Positions 43,326-53,292 of a stretch of 64,000 nt of DNA are shown here, piece by piece. This stretch comes from Tsukamurella sp. 8F. GTDB taxonomy: Bacteria > Actinomycetota > Actinomycetes > Mycobacteriales > Mycobacteriaceae. The DNA lies in NCBI RefSeq assembly GCF_029167375.1, contig NZ_JARFTP010000008.1, positions 62,001 through 126,000 on the forward strand. Direction: 5' to 3'. The notes beneath the pieces were generated by a model, which was not told where the DNA came from, ran no database searches, and saw only the letters and a list, made by a program, of their open reading frames with translations. Each line of letters starts with the position of its first letter. The first letter of the stretch is position 1. Position numbers and translations under genes: made by a program.

Positions 43326-46300
43326 CTACAGCGTCTCGACGCTGTCGAACAACTCGTCCAGCAGCCCGGCCTCATCGCCGGTCCCGGGCAGATCGTCGCC
43401 GCCCGCACCGGGATCCGGTTCGGGATCCGTTGCGCCCGCGACCATCTCGGCGAGACGCGCGGACAGCAGCGCGACCGTCGGGTGGTCCCACAGCAGCGTG
43501 GCCGAGAGCTCGACGCCGACAAGTGCCCGCGCATCGCGGAGCACGGCCATCGCCATCATCGAGTCGAGTCCGAGCTCGGGGAACGGGCGGTCGACGTCGA
43601 CCGCGTCGGTAGGCATGCCGAGTTCCCTCGCCAGCACGGCGCGGATCGCGGAACCGATCGCCTCGCGGGCCTCGGCCACGCTCATCGTCGTCAGGTCCAG
43701 GGTGGCCGCGGGCAGATCCCCCTGCAGCACGTCCGGGTCCGCCACCGAGACAGCCGAGTAGCGCAGGTCGGTCAGCTCCAGCCACGGCGCACCGTCAGGA
43801 CGCGTCACCCGCAGGTCGACAGCGAGCGACCCGTCGGACGCGAGCCGACGCCTGGCATCGACGACGCAAGCGTCGCGGCCGGGCGCGCCGATCGCGATGC
43901 CGCCTAGAGCGGACGGCAGCAGCAGGCCGTCGCCGACGCGTCCCAGCAGCCGTCCGACATGTACCGCGGCGTCGAGCGCCGCAGCCACGGTCGACGTGGG
44001 GCCCTCGTCCGGCAGACGGATCTCGGCCCGCAGGGCGCCGGGAGCGGCCGTGTGGCCGGTGACGCTCCACGCGTAGGGGCGGCCTTCGACGCCCCACGAG
44101 CGGGCGAGGTCCTCGGCGGCGGCCTCGCTGTAATCGGGGATCTCGGTCGTGTCGGGCTCGACATGCCCACCGTCCGCGGTACCGATCGCCGCGGATGCGT
44201 GCCGCACCCAGCGATCGACGGGAGCCGACGGGTCGGTATGCGACGTGATCGCGATCCGTCCGTCTTCGACCGCGACACGCACGGCCCGCGGCTGGTCCAG
44301 CAGCACGGGGTACTCGAACCGGATGTCCCGCAGCGCTTCCGTACCGGCGCGGGCACCCGCCGCGGCGAGCGTAGCGGCGAGTACGGACACGGGAACGAGC
44401 TCGGTGCCCTGCACCCGGTGCGGTGTGGGATAGGGCAGCGCCGACGCGAGAAGAGCGGCATCCCAGCGGTTTCCGGCATCCGATTCGGGGCCGAGGAGTG
44501 TGCCGGGCAGCGGAGCCGGCAGATCCGCGATATCCGCACTCGTGGCATCGAGCAGGTCGTCTACCACGCGGAGCGGCACCCGCGTGCGATAGGCCTCGGC
44601 CAGCCGCGGCCAGTCGGCTCCGGCGATGATCGAACGGGTCGGTGCGTCGGACCCCAATGCGTGGGCGAGGGCCGCGACCGCGGCCCCGTTCGGCATCGGC
44701 TCCAGCCCCGCCGCCGCGGTCTCGGGCTGCGCCTCGGCCCACGACGCGAACAGACCCCAGTCCACGACGGTGGCCGGGAGGCCCGCCAGCCGCCGAGCGG
44801 CGGCGAGGCCGTCGGCGTACGCATTGGCGGCCGTGTAGTGGCCGAGCCAGCGCGATCCGAGGATGCCCGTGATCGACGAGAACAGAACGAATCGGCGCAC
44901 CGGATGCTCGATGGTGAGCTCGTGCAGCACGGCTGCGGCGTCGACCTTGGGTGCGAACATCGCGGCGACGTCGGCCTCCCCGAGATCGGCGAGTTCACCT
45001 GCACCGCCCGCGAGTGCCGCGAGGTATACGCCGTCGAGCGGTGGGAGATCGGATCCGAACCGCGCGAACAGCTCTCGCATCGCGTCGGCGTCGGCGGCAT
45101 CCGCGGCGACGGGGATCACGCGGGTCTCACCGAGGTCGCCCAAGCCGTCGGGAAGCGTGCCGCGACGGGACACGGCGACCACCGTTCCCGCGCCCAGCTG
45201 TGCGAGTCCCCGCACCAGATCCGGGCCGATGTTGCCTGTCGCGCCCACCACGAGCTGCGCGGCGTCGCCGTCCAGCCGTGTCACTGCGGGCGCGGCCGAA
45301 CCACGGCGCAGGCGCGGGACCCGGCGCACGCCGGAGCGGTAGACCACCTGGTCCTCGCGGTCCTCCGCCGCCGCCTCGGCGTGCAGGGCGCGGGCGACCA
45401 GCGCCGGCGGCAGCGCGGCATCGACGTCGATGAGCCCGGCCCACACTGCGGGGAGCTCCAGCGCCAGCGTGCGTCCCGCCCCCCATGCGGCGGCGTGTGC
45501 GGGGTTCGCGCCCTCGCCCTCGGAGGTGGCGACGGCGTTCCGGGTCAAGATCGTGAGGCGCGGCGCCGAGCCCGCGTCGCGCAGCAGAGCAGCCAGGCGA
45601 GCGACGGCGACCGTGACTTCGCGCGCGGGCGCGGGACCGATCCGATCTGGCGCGACCGGCGGCGCGTAGACCACCCGGTCCACGTCGGCGAGCGCGGCGC
45701 GAACGGCGTCCGGGTTCTCCGTGACGCTGGTTGCGGCCAGGTGCCGCGAGCCTCCGCCGAGTAACTCCGCGAGGCGCGCTCCGCTCTGGTCGGCCAGAAC
45801 CAGCCAGCGCTGCGACGGTCGTGCCGCATCCGTCGCGGCGGTGAGCTCGCGAGCAGGGTGATCGAGCGTCAGGAACCAGCCGTGCGGACCGCCATCAGGC
45901 GCCGCGACGGCATGGGCGGGTGCGGCCTGGGGCGTCGCGGGCGTGATCCAGTGGCGGCCGTGCTGCCACGCCATCGTGGGCAGCACGCCGTCGGTGCGTG
46001 GCCGCCGCGGCACATTCGCGGTTCCCGCCCCGAGAACGGTGAGCAGGTTCGCGCCGAAGGTCACTCCCCCGTGGGTATCGCGCGCGAGAGTGCCGAGGAC
46101 ACGGTGTCCGTCGAGGCACTGGCCGAGCGGGTGACCGAGGATCGGGTGGGGCGATATCTCGACGAATGTGCCGTGGCCGGCCCCTGCGGCGACGACCGCA
46201 TCGGCGAACCGTACCGGCCTGCGGAGGTTGTCCGCCCAGTACGCGGCATCGAAGACGGGGTTCGTCTCGCCGGGTCGCACGGTCGAGTACACGGGGATCC

Positions 46301-48629
46301 GCGGCGTCCGCGGTGAGATCGACGCAAGCTCCTGCCGCAACTCGCCGAGGATCGGGTCGACCGTCGCGTGGTGCGACGCCACGTCCACCTCGACCCGGCG
46401 CGCCAGCAGGTTCTGTGCCGTGACGGCGGCGACGACGGCATCGACCTGCTCGGGCGGACCCGCGACGACGGTCTGCTTCGGCGAGGCGACCACAGCAATC
46501 GATACATCGGCGAAGTCCTGGAGCAGCGTCTCGACGGCGTCCGAGTCGAGCTCGAGTAGCGCCATAGCGCCCTGCCCCGACAACTCGCGCCGCATCAGCC
46601 GCGACCGCGTGGCGATCACCGTGAGTCCGTCGCGGACCGACAGGCCGCCCGAGACCACGGCCGCTGCGACCTCACCCATCGAATGACCGATCACGGCGTC
46701 CGGCTCCACGCCGTGCGCGCGCCACAACGCCACCAGGGCCAACTGAACGCCAACGAGTACGGGTTGGATGCGGTCGATGCCGGTCACGGGATCGCCGGAT
46801 TCGAGCAGGTCTCGTAGCGAGAAGCCCACCACCTCGCGGAAGTCCGTGTCGATCTCGTCGACGGCCGCCGCGAACGCCGGCTCCGATCCCAGTAGTGCCC
46901 GGCCCATGCCTGCCCACTGTGAACCCTGGCCGGAGAAGACGAACACCGTTCCCGGTCCGGGCGACGCCGCCACGGGCACGACGCCGGGCGCCTGGTAGCC
47001 GCCGGCAAGCGCACTGAGTCCGGCGATCGCCTGTGCCCGGTCCGCCGCGACCACGGCGGCGACGCGAGGGAACCGGGCGCGCTCGTACGCGAGCGCGGAT
47101 GCGATGTCGGCAAGGTCGGCGTCGGAGTCGGCGAGCCGGTCCGCGAGACGCCCCGCGGCCGCCGCCACGCGTTGCGGTGTGCGGCCCGACACGAGCAGCG
47201 TCGAGACCTCCTGTCGGGCATCGTCGCCGTCGGCCTGCACCGGCATCGGCGCCTGTTCGACGACGACGTGCGCATTCGTGCCGCTCACGCCGAACGACGA
47301 CACTCCGGCGCGGCGCGGCCGGTCCACCTCGGGCCAGGCGGTGGTGTCGGTCGGGAAGACGAACTCGGAGGCACCCTCGGTCGCGCGTGAGGTGAGCCGC
47401 GTGAAATGTAGTAGCCGGGGGATCCGGGCATGCTGGAGGGCCAGCACGGTCTTGATGAAACCCGCTATACCCGCCGCGGATTCGAGATGGCCGAGGTTGG
47501 TCTTCACAGTGCCGACGACCAGCGGCGCCGAGTCCCCGCGATCCCCGAAGACGCGATGCAGGGTGTCGAGCTCGATGGGGTCCCCCAGCGACGTCCCGGT
47601 ACCGTGCGCCTCGATGTAGTCCACATCCGAGGGCGCGACGTCGCCGAGAGCCTGCCGGATGAGCGCCTGCTGCGCCGGGCCGTTGGGCACCGTCTGGCCG
47701 CTGCTGGCTCCGTCCTGGTTGACGGCCGTGCCGCGTACCACCGCGAGCACGCGGTCGCCGTCGCGCTGGGCGTCCGAGAGCCGCTTGAGCACGACCACGC
47801 CCGCGCCTTCGCTGCGCACATAGCCGTCGGCGTCGTCGTCGAACGCCTTGCATCGTCCGTCCGGGGCGAGCATTCCCCAGCGTGAGCACGCGATGCTGTT
47901 CTCCGGACTGAGCACGAGGTTCACACCCGCGACGAGCGCGGCGTCGGTCTCGCGCTTGCGCAGCCCCTGCGCGGCGAGGTGCAGGGCGGTCAGCGACGAC
48001 GAACATGCGGTATCCAGCACCACCGCGGGGCCGCGGAGGCCCAGGAAGTAGGACAGGCGCCCGGCCGCGAAGTTGTGCGCGCTGCCGAACGGCACGTAGG
48101 GGTCGATCTCCTCGGGAGCGAGCGCACCGGCGAGGCGCAGCGAATAGTCCGTAGTCGTCAGGCCCACGTACACGCCCGTGCGACTACCGGACAGCGATTC
48201 GGGCACGATGCCGCCGTGCTCCAGCGCCTCCCAGGCGACCTCCATGAGCAGCCGCTGTTGCGGGTCCATACCGGCGGCCTCGCGCGGCGATATGCCGAAG
48301 TGCTCGGCGTCGAACTCGGCAGGGTCCCAGCCCGTGAGGAACCCGCCCTCACGGTTCACGATGGTGCCCGGCACGGTGTGGTCGGGCGAATACAGCGCAT
48401 CGGCGTCCCACCGGTCGCCGGGCACGCGCACGACGCCGTCGCGCCCCTCCTCGAGCAGGCCCCAGAAGTCGTCGGGACCCATCACTCCGCCGGGCAGGCG
48501 GCAGCCCATGCCGACGACGGCGATCGGTTCACGGTCGCCCTCCTCGGCGACGGCGAGCCGCGCGCTCAGGTCGTCGATGCGGCGCAGCGCGTCCGTGAGG
48601 ATCGCGCGGCGGTCGGGTGCGGCAGTCAT
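43326..48629 (-). CDS. PKS-C: polyketide synthase with unusual order KS-AT-KR-DH-like-ACP
   Basis: A 1767-residue modular PKS. An N-terminal coiled docking helix (DRRAILTDALRRIDDLSARL) precedes KS (about 35-460; LDTACSSS C209, EAHGTGTSLGDP, KTNLGHLE). AT (about 560-855) has GHSMGEVAA and VASH. KR (about 1130-1300) has VGATGNIG, LFSSITGILG and YTAAN. A DH-like domain (about 1375-1610) follows the KR, with HRVQGTELVP (HxxxGxxxxP) and LDAAVH. ACP (about 1655-1730) has LGLDSM. It takes the place of ppsC in the gene order but has no enoylreductase. The start ATG lies 4 bases after the PKS-B stop. The acidic C-terminus ends LLDELFDSVETL, a likely docking helix. Confidence 0.88.
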   Translation of the reverse strand: MTAAPDRRAILTDALRRIDDLSARLAVAEEGDREPIAVVGMGCRLPGGVMGPDDFWGLLEEGRDGVVRVPGDRWDADALYSPDHTVPGTIVNREGGFLTGWDPAEFDAEHFGISPREAAGMDPQQRLLMEVAWEALEHGGIVPESLSGSRTGVYVGLTTTDYSLRLAGALAPEEIDPYVPFGSAHNFAAGRLSYFLGLRGPAVVLDTACSSSLTALHLAAQGLRKRETDAALVAGVNLVLSPENSIACSRWGMLAPDGRCKAFDDDADGYVRSEGAGVVVLKRLSDAQRDGDRVLAVVRGTAVNQDGASSGQTVPNGPAQQALIRQALGDVAPSDVDYIEAHGTGTSLGDPIELDTLHRVFGDRGDSAPLVVGTVKTNLGHLESAAGIAGFIKTVLALQHARIPRLLHFTRLTSRATEGASEFVFPTDTTAWPEVDRPRRAGVSSFGVSGTNAHVVVEQAPMPVQADGDDARQEVSTLLVSGRTPQRVAAAAGRLADRLADSDADLADIASALAYERARFPRVAAVVAADRAQAIAGLSALAGGYQAPGVVPVAASPGPGTVFVFSGQGSQWAGMGRALLGSEPAFAAAVDEIDTDFREVVGFSLRDLLESGDPVTGIDRIQPVLVGVQLALVALWRAHGVEPDAVIGHSMGEVAAAVVSGGLSVRDGLTVIATRSRLMRRELSGQGAMALLELDSDAVETLLQDFADVSIAVVASPKQTVVAGPPEQVDAVVAAVTAQNLLARRVEVDVASHHATVDPILGELRQELASISPRTPRIPVYSTVRPGETNPVFDAAYWADNLRRPVRFADAVVAAGAGHGTFVEISPHPILGHPLGQCLDGHRVLGTLARDTHGGVTFGANLLTVLGAGTANVPRRPRTDGVLPTMAWQHGRHWITPATPQAAPAHAVAAPDGGPHGWFLTLDHPARELTAATDAARPSQRWLVLADQSGARLAELLGGGSRHLAATSVTENPDAVRAALADVDRVVYAPPVAPDRIGPAPAREVTVAVARLAALLRDAGSAPRLTILTRNAVATSEGEGANPAHAAAWGAGRTLALELPAVWAGLIDVDAALPPALVARALHAEAAAEDREDQVVYRSGVRRVPRLRRGSAAPAVTRLDGDAAQLVVGATGNIGPDLVRGLAQLGAGTVVAVSRRGTLPDGLGDLGETRVIPVAADAADADAMRELFARFGSDLPPLDGVYLAALAGGAGELADLGEADVAAMFAPKVDAAAVLHELTIEHPVRRFVLFSSITGILGSRWLGHYTAANAYADGLAAARRLAGLPATVVDWGLFASWAEAQPETAAAGLEPMPNGAAVAALAHALGSDAPTRSIIAGADWPRLAEAYRTRVPLRVVDDLLDATSADIADLPAPLPGTLLGPESDAGNRWDAALLASALPYPTPHRVQGTELVPVSVLAATLAAAGARAGTEALRDIRFEYPVLLDQPRAVRVAVEDGRIAITSHTDPSAPVDRWVRHASAAIGTADGGHVEPDTTEIPDYSEAAAEDLARSWGVEGRPYAWSVTGHTAAPGALRAEIRLPDEGPTSTVAAALDAAVHVGRLLGRVGDGLLLPSALGGIAIGAPGRDACVVDARRRLASDGSLAVDLRVTRPDGAPWLELTDLRYSAVSVADPDVLQGDLPAATLDLTTMSVAEAREAIGSAIRAVLARELGMPTDAVDVDRPFPELGLDSMMAMAVLRDARALVGVELSATLLWDHPTVALLSARLAEMVAGATDPEPDPGAGGDDLPGTGDEAGLLDELFDSVETL

Positions 48630-48633
48630 ATGG

Positions 48634-51600
48634 CTAGCTGAGCCTTTCCGAGAGCTGGGCCAGGAGTTCGTCTTCGCTGAGGTCGTCGTAGTCGTCGTCG
48701 GGCTCCGCTGCGTCGCCGGCGAACTCAGGCAGCACACTCGCGAGGTGTCCCGCAAGTGCAACGACCGTCGGGTAGTCGAAGACCGCGGAGGTCGGCAGGA
48801 CGTCACCTACGTCGCGGGCGAGTGCGCGCGCCGCGGTCACGACGGTGAGCGAGTCCATGCCGGCCTGGAAGAATCCGGACCGTCGGTCGACCAGTTCCGG
48901 CGAGACGCCCAGGGCACCGGCGACCGCCGCCGCGACGCGGTTCTCGAGCATCTCGTAACGTCGCTCGGGATCGGCGGCGGCGAGCTCCTGCCGGAAGGCG
49001 GTCACGGCCTCGTCGGGGGCATCCGTGGCGAGTTCGTCGACGAGCCGCAACGCGGCGTGGATCCGGTAGGCGGCGGCCATGCGCGGCCAGTCGGCGGCGA
49101 CCACCACGGAGCGGCCGCCGCGGGCGAGCGCCGGGCCGAGTGCGCGGATCGCGGTGTCGTCGTCCATGGGGACGAGACCGGACCCCGCGGTGGCCTGGCG
49201 CTCGAGTTCCCCCTGCCGGGCGTCCAGCGACGCCCACAGACCCCAGTTCACCGCGCTGCCGGGAAGCCCGGCCGCACGTCGCGCCGAGACCAGCGCGTCG
49301 AGGAATGTCGTGGTCGCCGCGTAGTGAGCGAGCCACCGCGAGCCCGTGAGCCCGGAGATCGACGTGAACACCGTGAAGTGGCTCAGGTCGATGCGGCGCG
49401 TGAGGCGATCGAGGATCTCCGCGGCGCCGAGCTTGGGCGCGAACATCGCGGTGACATCCCCATCGGTCATCTCCGCGAGGGTCACCGGTCCCCCGCCGAA
49501 CGCGGCGAGGTGTACTCCCGCGAGCCGGGGCAGCTCGCTGCCGAACCGCGCCAGCAGCGCGGCCATCGCCGGTTCGTCCGTCGCGTCCGCAGCGGCGACG
49601 ACGAGGCGCGTCCCCCGCGCCGCGAGCTCGGAGGCCAGTGCGTCGAGTCTGTCGCCGGGAGCGCGCGACACGGCGACCAGGGTGCCGACGCCGAGGCGCG
49701 CCAACTCGCGCAGTACCGCCGGGCCGAGGTTGCCGGTCGCACCGACCACCAGATGCGCACCGTCGGTGTCGATCTCGCCCTGCGGGCCGGGCGACGCCGG
49801 CACCAGCCGCGGCACATGGCGGCGTCCGGCGCGGTATACGACCTGGTCCTCACCACCCGACCCGTCCGCGTCGGCCTCGGCGCGCAGGTATCCGGCGATC
49901 ACCCGCTCGGGCACCGACGCGTCGACGTCCAGCAGACCACCCCACGTCTCCGCGTTCTCGAGCGCGAGCGTCCGGCCGAGACCCCACAGTGCCGCGTGCG
50001 CGGGATCGGCGGGCTCGCCGTCGACGACGGGCTGCCCGTTGCGCGTGACCAGATGCAGGCGGGCGTGCCCGCCGGCCGCGACCGCGACGGCGACGGCGCG
50101 GGCCGCGTCGAAGAGGGCGCGCGCGGTGTGCTCGGCCGTGGAGGAACCAACCGGACGCGGGGCGAACACGACACGGTCGGCGCGCGCGACCGCGACCTCG
50201 GCGTCGATCCCACCGATCGCGAACAGATCGGTCGACATCGCGGTGCCTCCGAGCGCGTCGGCGAGCTCGGGATCGCCGACGACCAGCCAGGTCGCGGGCG
50301 CGGAACGGATCGTCGCGCTGGCGGCCGGTGCCGTCCGCTCGGGCCAGGTCAACTCGTACCGCCAGTCGGCGGGTACCCCGTCGACTATGTCGGCCGTGTC
50401 CACGTGCATGCCGGACCGAATGGATCCGGCGGCGGGAGCCGGCAGCCAATGCGGGGTCTGCCGCCAGGGCGTGGCGGGGAGACCGACGACCGGCCGGGGT
50501 GCGTCCGGTACGGACGGGTTGGCACCGAGCGCCAGCGCGGCGGCCTCGAGGGCGACCGTGTCGTCCCCGTCTCGCGACAGCGTGGCGATGGTCCGCGCCT
50601 CCGGCACCGTGTCGGTGACCGCGCGCAGCAGCGTCGGCTGCGCGCCGATCTCGACGAATGTCGAGAAGCGCTGCGCGGCGGCCTCGATCGCCTGTCGCAG
50701 TCGTACCGGCTGCCGCACGTTAGCGGCCCAGTACGCCGCGTCGACGACAGGTGTCTCGGTCTCGTTCACGGTCGAGAAGAACGGCAGCGCCGCGGGCAGG
50801 CTCTCGAGGTCCTCCAGCTCGGCCTGCAGGGGTGCGACGACCGACTGCATCAGAGCCGTATGCGACGCGACCGTCATATCGACCCTGCGCGCGAACAGGT
50901 TCCGCTCCGCTGCAGCGGCGAGCACGTCGTCGACCGCATCCACCGGGCCGGCGACGGCGATCTGTCGAACCGACGTATACACCGCGATCTCGACGCCGTC
51001 GTGCCCCGCGATCAGCTGACGCACAACGTCCTCGCCGGCCCCGATCACCGCGACCGCACCCGGCCCGGCCTCGGACATCAGGCGCGCGCGTGCGCCGATC
51101 ACGCGGGCACCGTCCTCCTCACGCAGCGCGCCGGCCACGACTGCGGCGGCGACCTCACCCACGGAGTGACCGAGCACGGCCTTGGGCCATATGCCCCGGG
51201 CCGCGAGTGATTCGACGATCGCGAGCTGGAGCCCTAAGATGGCGGGCTGTACCACTGCATCACCCCGCAGCGGTCCGCCGCTCTCCAGGACCGCCCGCAG
51301 GTCCAGCCCGGTGTGGGCGGCCAGTACGGGCGTGAGGCGATCGACCGCACCGGCGAAAACCGGGTCGTCGGCGAGGAGACGGCGGCCCATACCCGCCCAC
51401 TGCGATCCCTGGCCTGAGAACACGAACACCGGTGCAGCGCTGCCTATCTCCGGCACCGGCGAGACGCCGTCCCGCTGCTCGCCCGCAGCGAGGGCGCGGA
51501 GCCCGGCCACCGAACCGGCCGCATCGCGCGCGACGACGGCCGCGCCGCGCACGCCGTGGGCACGGCGGGCGAGTTCCACAGCCACCGAGCCGAGCGGTAC

Positions 51601-53292
51601 GTCCGCCCCGGGGCCCTCGAGCCAGTCCGCAAGGCGGGTCGCCCAGGCGGCGGCGCGCGCCTCGTCGCTCCCGGACACCACGAGTGTGGTGACCGGGGTC
51701 GCGGTAGGAACCGGTGCGTCCGCCCCGACCGGCGCCTGCTCGATGACGGCGTGCGCGTTGGTGCCTCCGAAGCCGAACGACGAGATCCCGGCGCGCCGCG
51801 GGCGGCCTGTGGACGGCCACGGCAGGCGTCCGTCGGTGACCCGCAGGCGCAGCTTGTCGAACGGGATGTGCGGGTTGGGCTCCGAGTAGTGCAGCGACGC
51901 CGGGATCTCGCCCCGCCTCACCGCCAGGACCGCCTTCAGCAGCCCGACGACTCCCGCCGCACCCTCGAGGTGTCCCACATTGGTCTTGACAGAGCCGATC
52001 AGGAGCGGAGCGTCGGCTTTGCGCCCCCGGCCCAGGACGGTCCCCAATGCACGGGCCTCGATCGGGTCGCCGAGCGCGGTGCCTGTGCCGTGGGCCTCGA
52101 CGTAGTCGACCTCCCGCGGCGGGACGCCGGCGGCCGCGTAGGCGGCACGCAGCACGTCCATCTGCGCGGCGGGGTTCGGAGCGACGAGCCCGTTGGAGCG
52201 ACCGTCCTGATTGACGGCCGACCCGCGTACCACGGCAAGGACGCGGTCTCCGTCGCGCTCGGCATCTGCGAGCCGTTTGAGCACGACGACACCGCACCCC
52301 TCGCCACGCACGAAACCGTCTGCGGCGGCATCGAATGCCCGGCACTCACCGTTCGGGGACAGGGCACCGGAGGCGTCGAAGCCCCCGAAGACGACCGGAG
52401 ACAGGAGCAGATTGACGCCGCCTACCAGAGCGGTCTCCGATTCGCCGGTACGCAGGCTCTGGCAGGCCAGATGCAGTGCGACGAGCGACGACGAGCACGC
52501 GGTGTCGACCGTTAGCGACGGGCCGCGCAGGTCGAGCAGGTACGAAACCCGGTTCGCGATGATGCTCAGCGCGCCACCTGTATTGCTCCACGCGTCCACG
52601 GCAGGCAGATCGGCCGCGCCCAGGAAGGCGTATTCCGAGAGGCAGGCGCCTATGAAGACGCCGGTGCGGGTGTGCCGCAACGAGTCCGGGGCGATTCCGG
52701 CGTGCTCGAGCGCATCGTGGGCGACCTCGAGAACCAGGCGCTGCTGCGGGTCCATCCGCGAGGCCTCGCGGACGCCGATGTCGAAGTGCTCGGCGTCGAA
52801 GCCCGCGATGTCGTCGAGCACGCCGCCCCAACGGGTGGTGCCGGCGAGCGCTGCCGCCACCTCGTTGCTGCCGTCGTCCCATGGCGCCCAGCGGTCCGGG
52901 GGCACCTCGCCGATGGCGGTGCGCCCCTCGGCGAGCAGGTCCCAGAATGCGTCCGGCCCGTCGATCCCGCCCGGGAGACGACAGCCGAGGCCCACGATCG
53001 CGATCGGGGCGTCCGCCGCGGCGACCGGAGCATCAGGCGTGCCGGTCATGGATTCCGTTGCGGCGCCGGTGAAGTACGCCGCAAGCGCGTCGATGGTCGG
53101 ATGCTCCCAGAACTCGACGGGCGAGACCGGGCGACCCAGGCGCTCACCCAGCTCGCCGGACAATACGACGGCGTCCTTCGAACCGACACCGAGATCCGTG
53201 AGCGGCGCAGAGGGGTCCACGACCGCCGGGTCCGCCCCGAATCGGTCGACGATGTAACCGACCAGCCAGGCCCGCAATTCGTCGGTCGTCAC
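48634..53292 (-). CDS. PKS-B: polyketide synthase ACP-KS-AT-KR-ACP
   Basis: A 1552-residue modular PKS. The N-terminal ACP (about 1-75) carries its phosphopantetheine serine in LGVGSKDAV (S38). KS (about 90-515) has VDTACSSS (C266), EAHGTGTALGDP, KTNVGHLE. AT (about 620-915) has GHSVGEVAA and VASH. KR (about 1180-1360) has VGATGNLG, FTSISGLTG and YAATT, where Asn is expected in the YxxxN part. ACP (about 1445-1525) has GMDSL, followed by the docking tail DLSEDELLAQLSERLS. The plan equals a FAAL-primed first module, although PKS-A stands between it and the FAAL. GTG start overlaps the PKS-A stop as GTGA. Confidence 0.88.
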   Translation of the reverse strand: MTTDELRAWLVGYIVDRFGADPAVVDPSAPLTDLGVGSKDAVVLSGELGERLGRPVSPVEFWEHPTIDALAAYFTGAATESMTGTPDAPVAAADAPIAIVGLGCRLPGGIDGPDAFWDLLAEGRTAIGEVPPDRWAPWDDGSNEVAAALAGTTRWGGVLDDIAGFDAEHFDIGVREASRMDPQQRLVLEVAHDALEHAGIAPDSLRHTRTGVFIGACLSEYAFLGAADLPAVDAWSNTGGALSIIANRVSYLLDLRGPSLTVDTACSSSLVALHLACQSLRTGESETALVGGVNLLLSPVVFGGFDASGALSPNGECRAFDAAADGFVRGEGCGVVVLKRLADAERDGDRVLAVVRGSAVNQDGRSNGLVAPNPAAQMDVLRAAYAAAGVPPREVDYVEAHGTGTALGDPIEARALGTVLGRGRKADAPLLIGSVKTNVGHLEGAAGVVGLLKAVLAVRRGEIPASLHYSEPNPHIPFDKLRLRVTDGRLPWPSTGRPRRAGISSFGFGGTNAHAVIEQAPVGADAPVPTATPVTTLVVSGSDEARAAAWATRLADWLEGPGADVPLGSVAVELARRAHGVRGAAVVARDAAGSVAGLRALAAGEQRDGVSPVPEIGSAAPVFVFSGQGSQWAGMGRRLLADDPVFAGAVDRLTPVLAAHTGLDLRAVLESGGPLRGDAVVQPAILGLQLAIVESLAARGIWPKAVLGHSVGEVAAAVVAGALREEDGARVIGARARLMSEAGPGAVAVIGAGEDVVRQLIAGHDGVEIAVYTSVRQIAVAGPVDAVDDVLAAAAERNLFARRVDMTVASHTALMQSVVAPLQAELEDLESLPAALPFFSTVNETETPVVDAAYWAANVRQPVRLRQAIEAAAQRFSTFVEIGAQPTLLRAVTDTVPEARTIATLSRDGDDTVALEAAALALGANPSVPDAPRPVVGLPATPWRQTPHWLPAPAAGSIRSGMHVDTADIVDGVPADWRYELTWPERTAPAASATIRSAPATWLVVGDPELADALGGTAMSTDLFAIGGIDAEVAVARADRVVFAPRPVGSSTAEHTARALFDAARAVAVAVAAGGHARLHLVTRNGQPVVDGEPADPAHAALWGLGRTLALENAETWGGLLDVDASVPERVIAGYLRAEADADGSGGEDQVVYRAGRRHVPRLVPASPGPQGEIDTDGAHLVVGATGNLGPAVLRELARLGVGTLVAVSRAPGDRLDALASELAARGTRLVVAAADATDEPAMAALLARFGSELPRLAGVHLAAFGGGPVTLAEMTDGDVTAMFAPKLGAAEILDRLTRRIDLSHFTVFTSISGLTGSRWLAHYAATTTFLDALVSARRAAGLPGSAVNWGLWASLDARQGELERQATAGSGLVPMDDDTAIRALGPALARGGRSVVVAADWPRMAAAYRIHAALRLVDELATDAPDEAVTAFRQELAAADPERRYEMLENRVAAAVAGALGVSPELVDRRSGFFQAGMDSLTVVTAARALARDVGDVLPTSAVFDYPTVVALAGHLASVLPEFAGDAAEPDDDYDDLSEDELLAQLSERLS

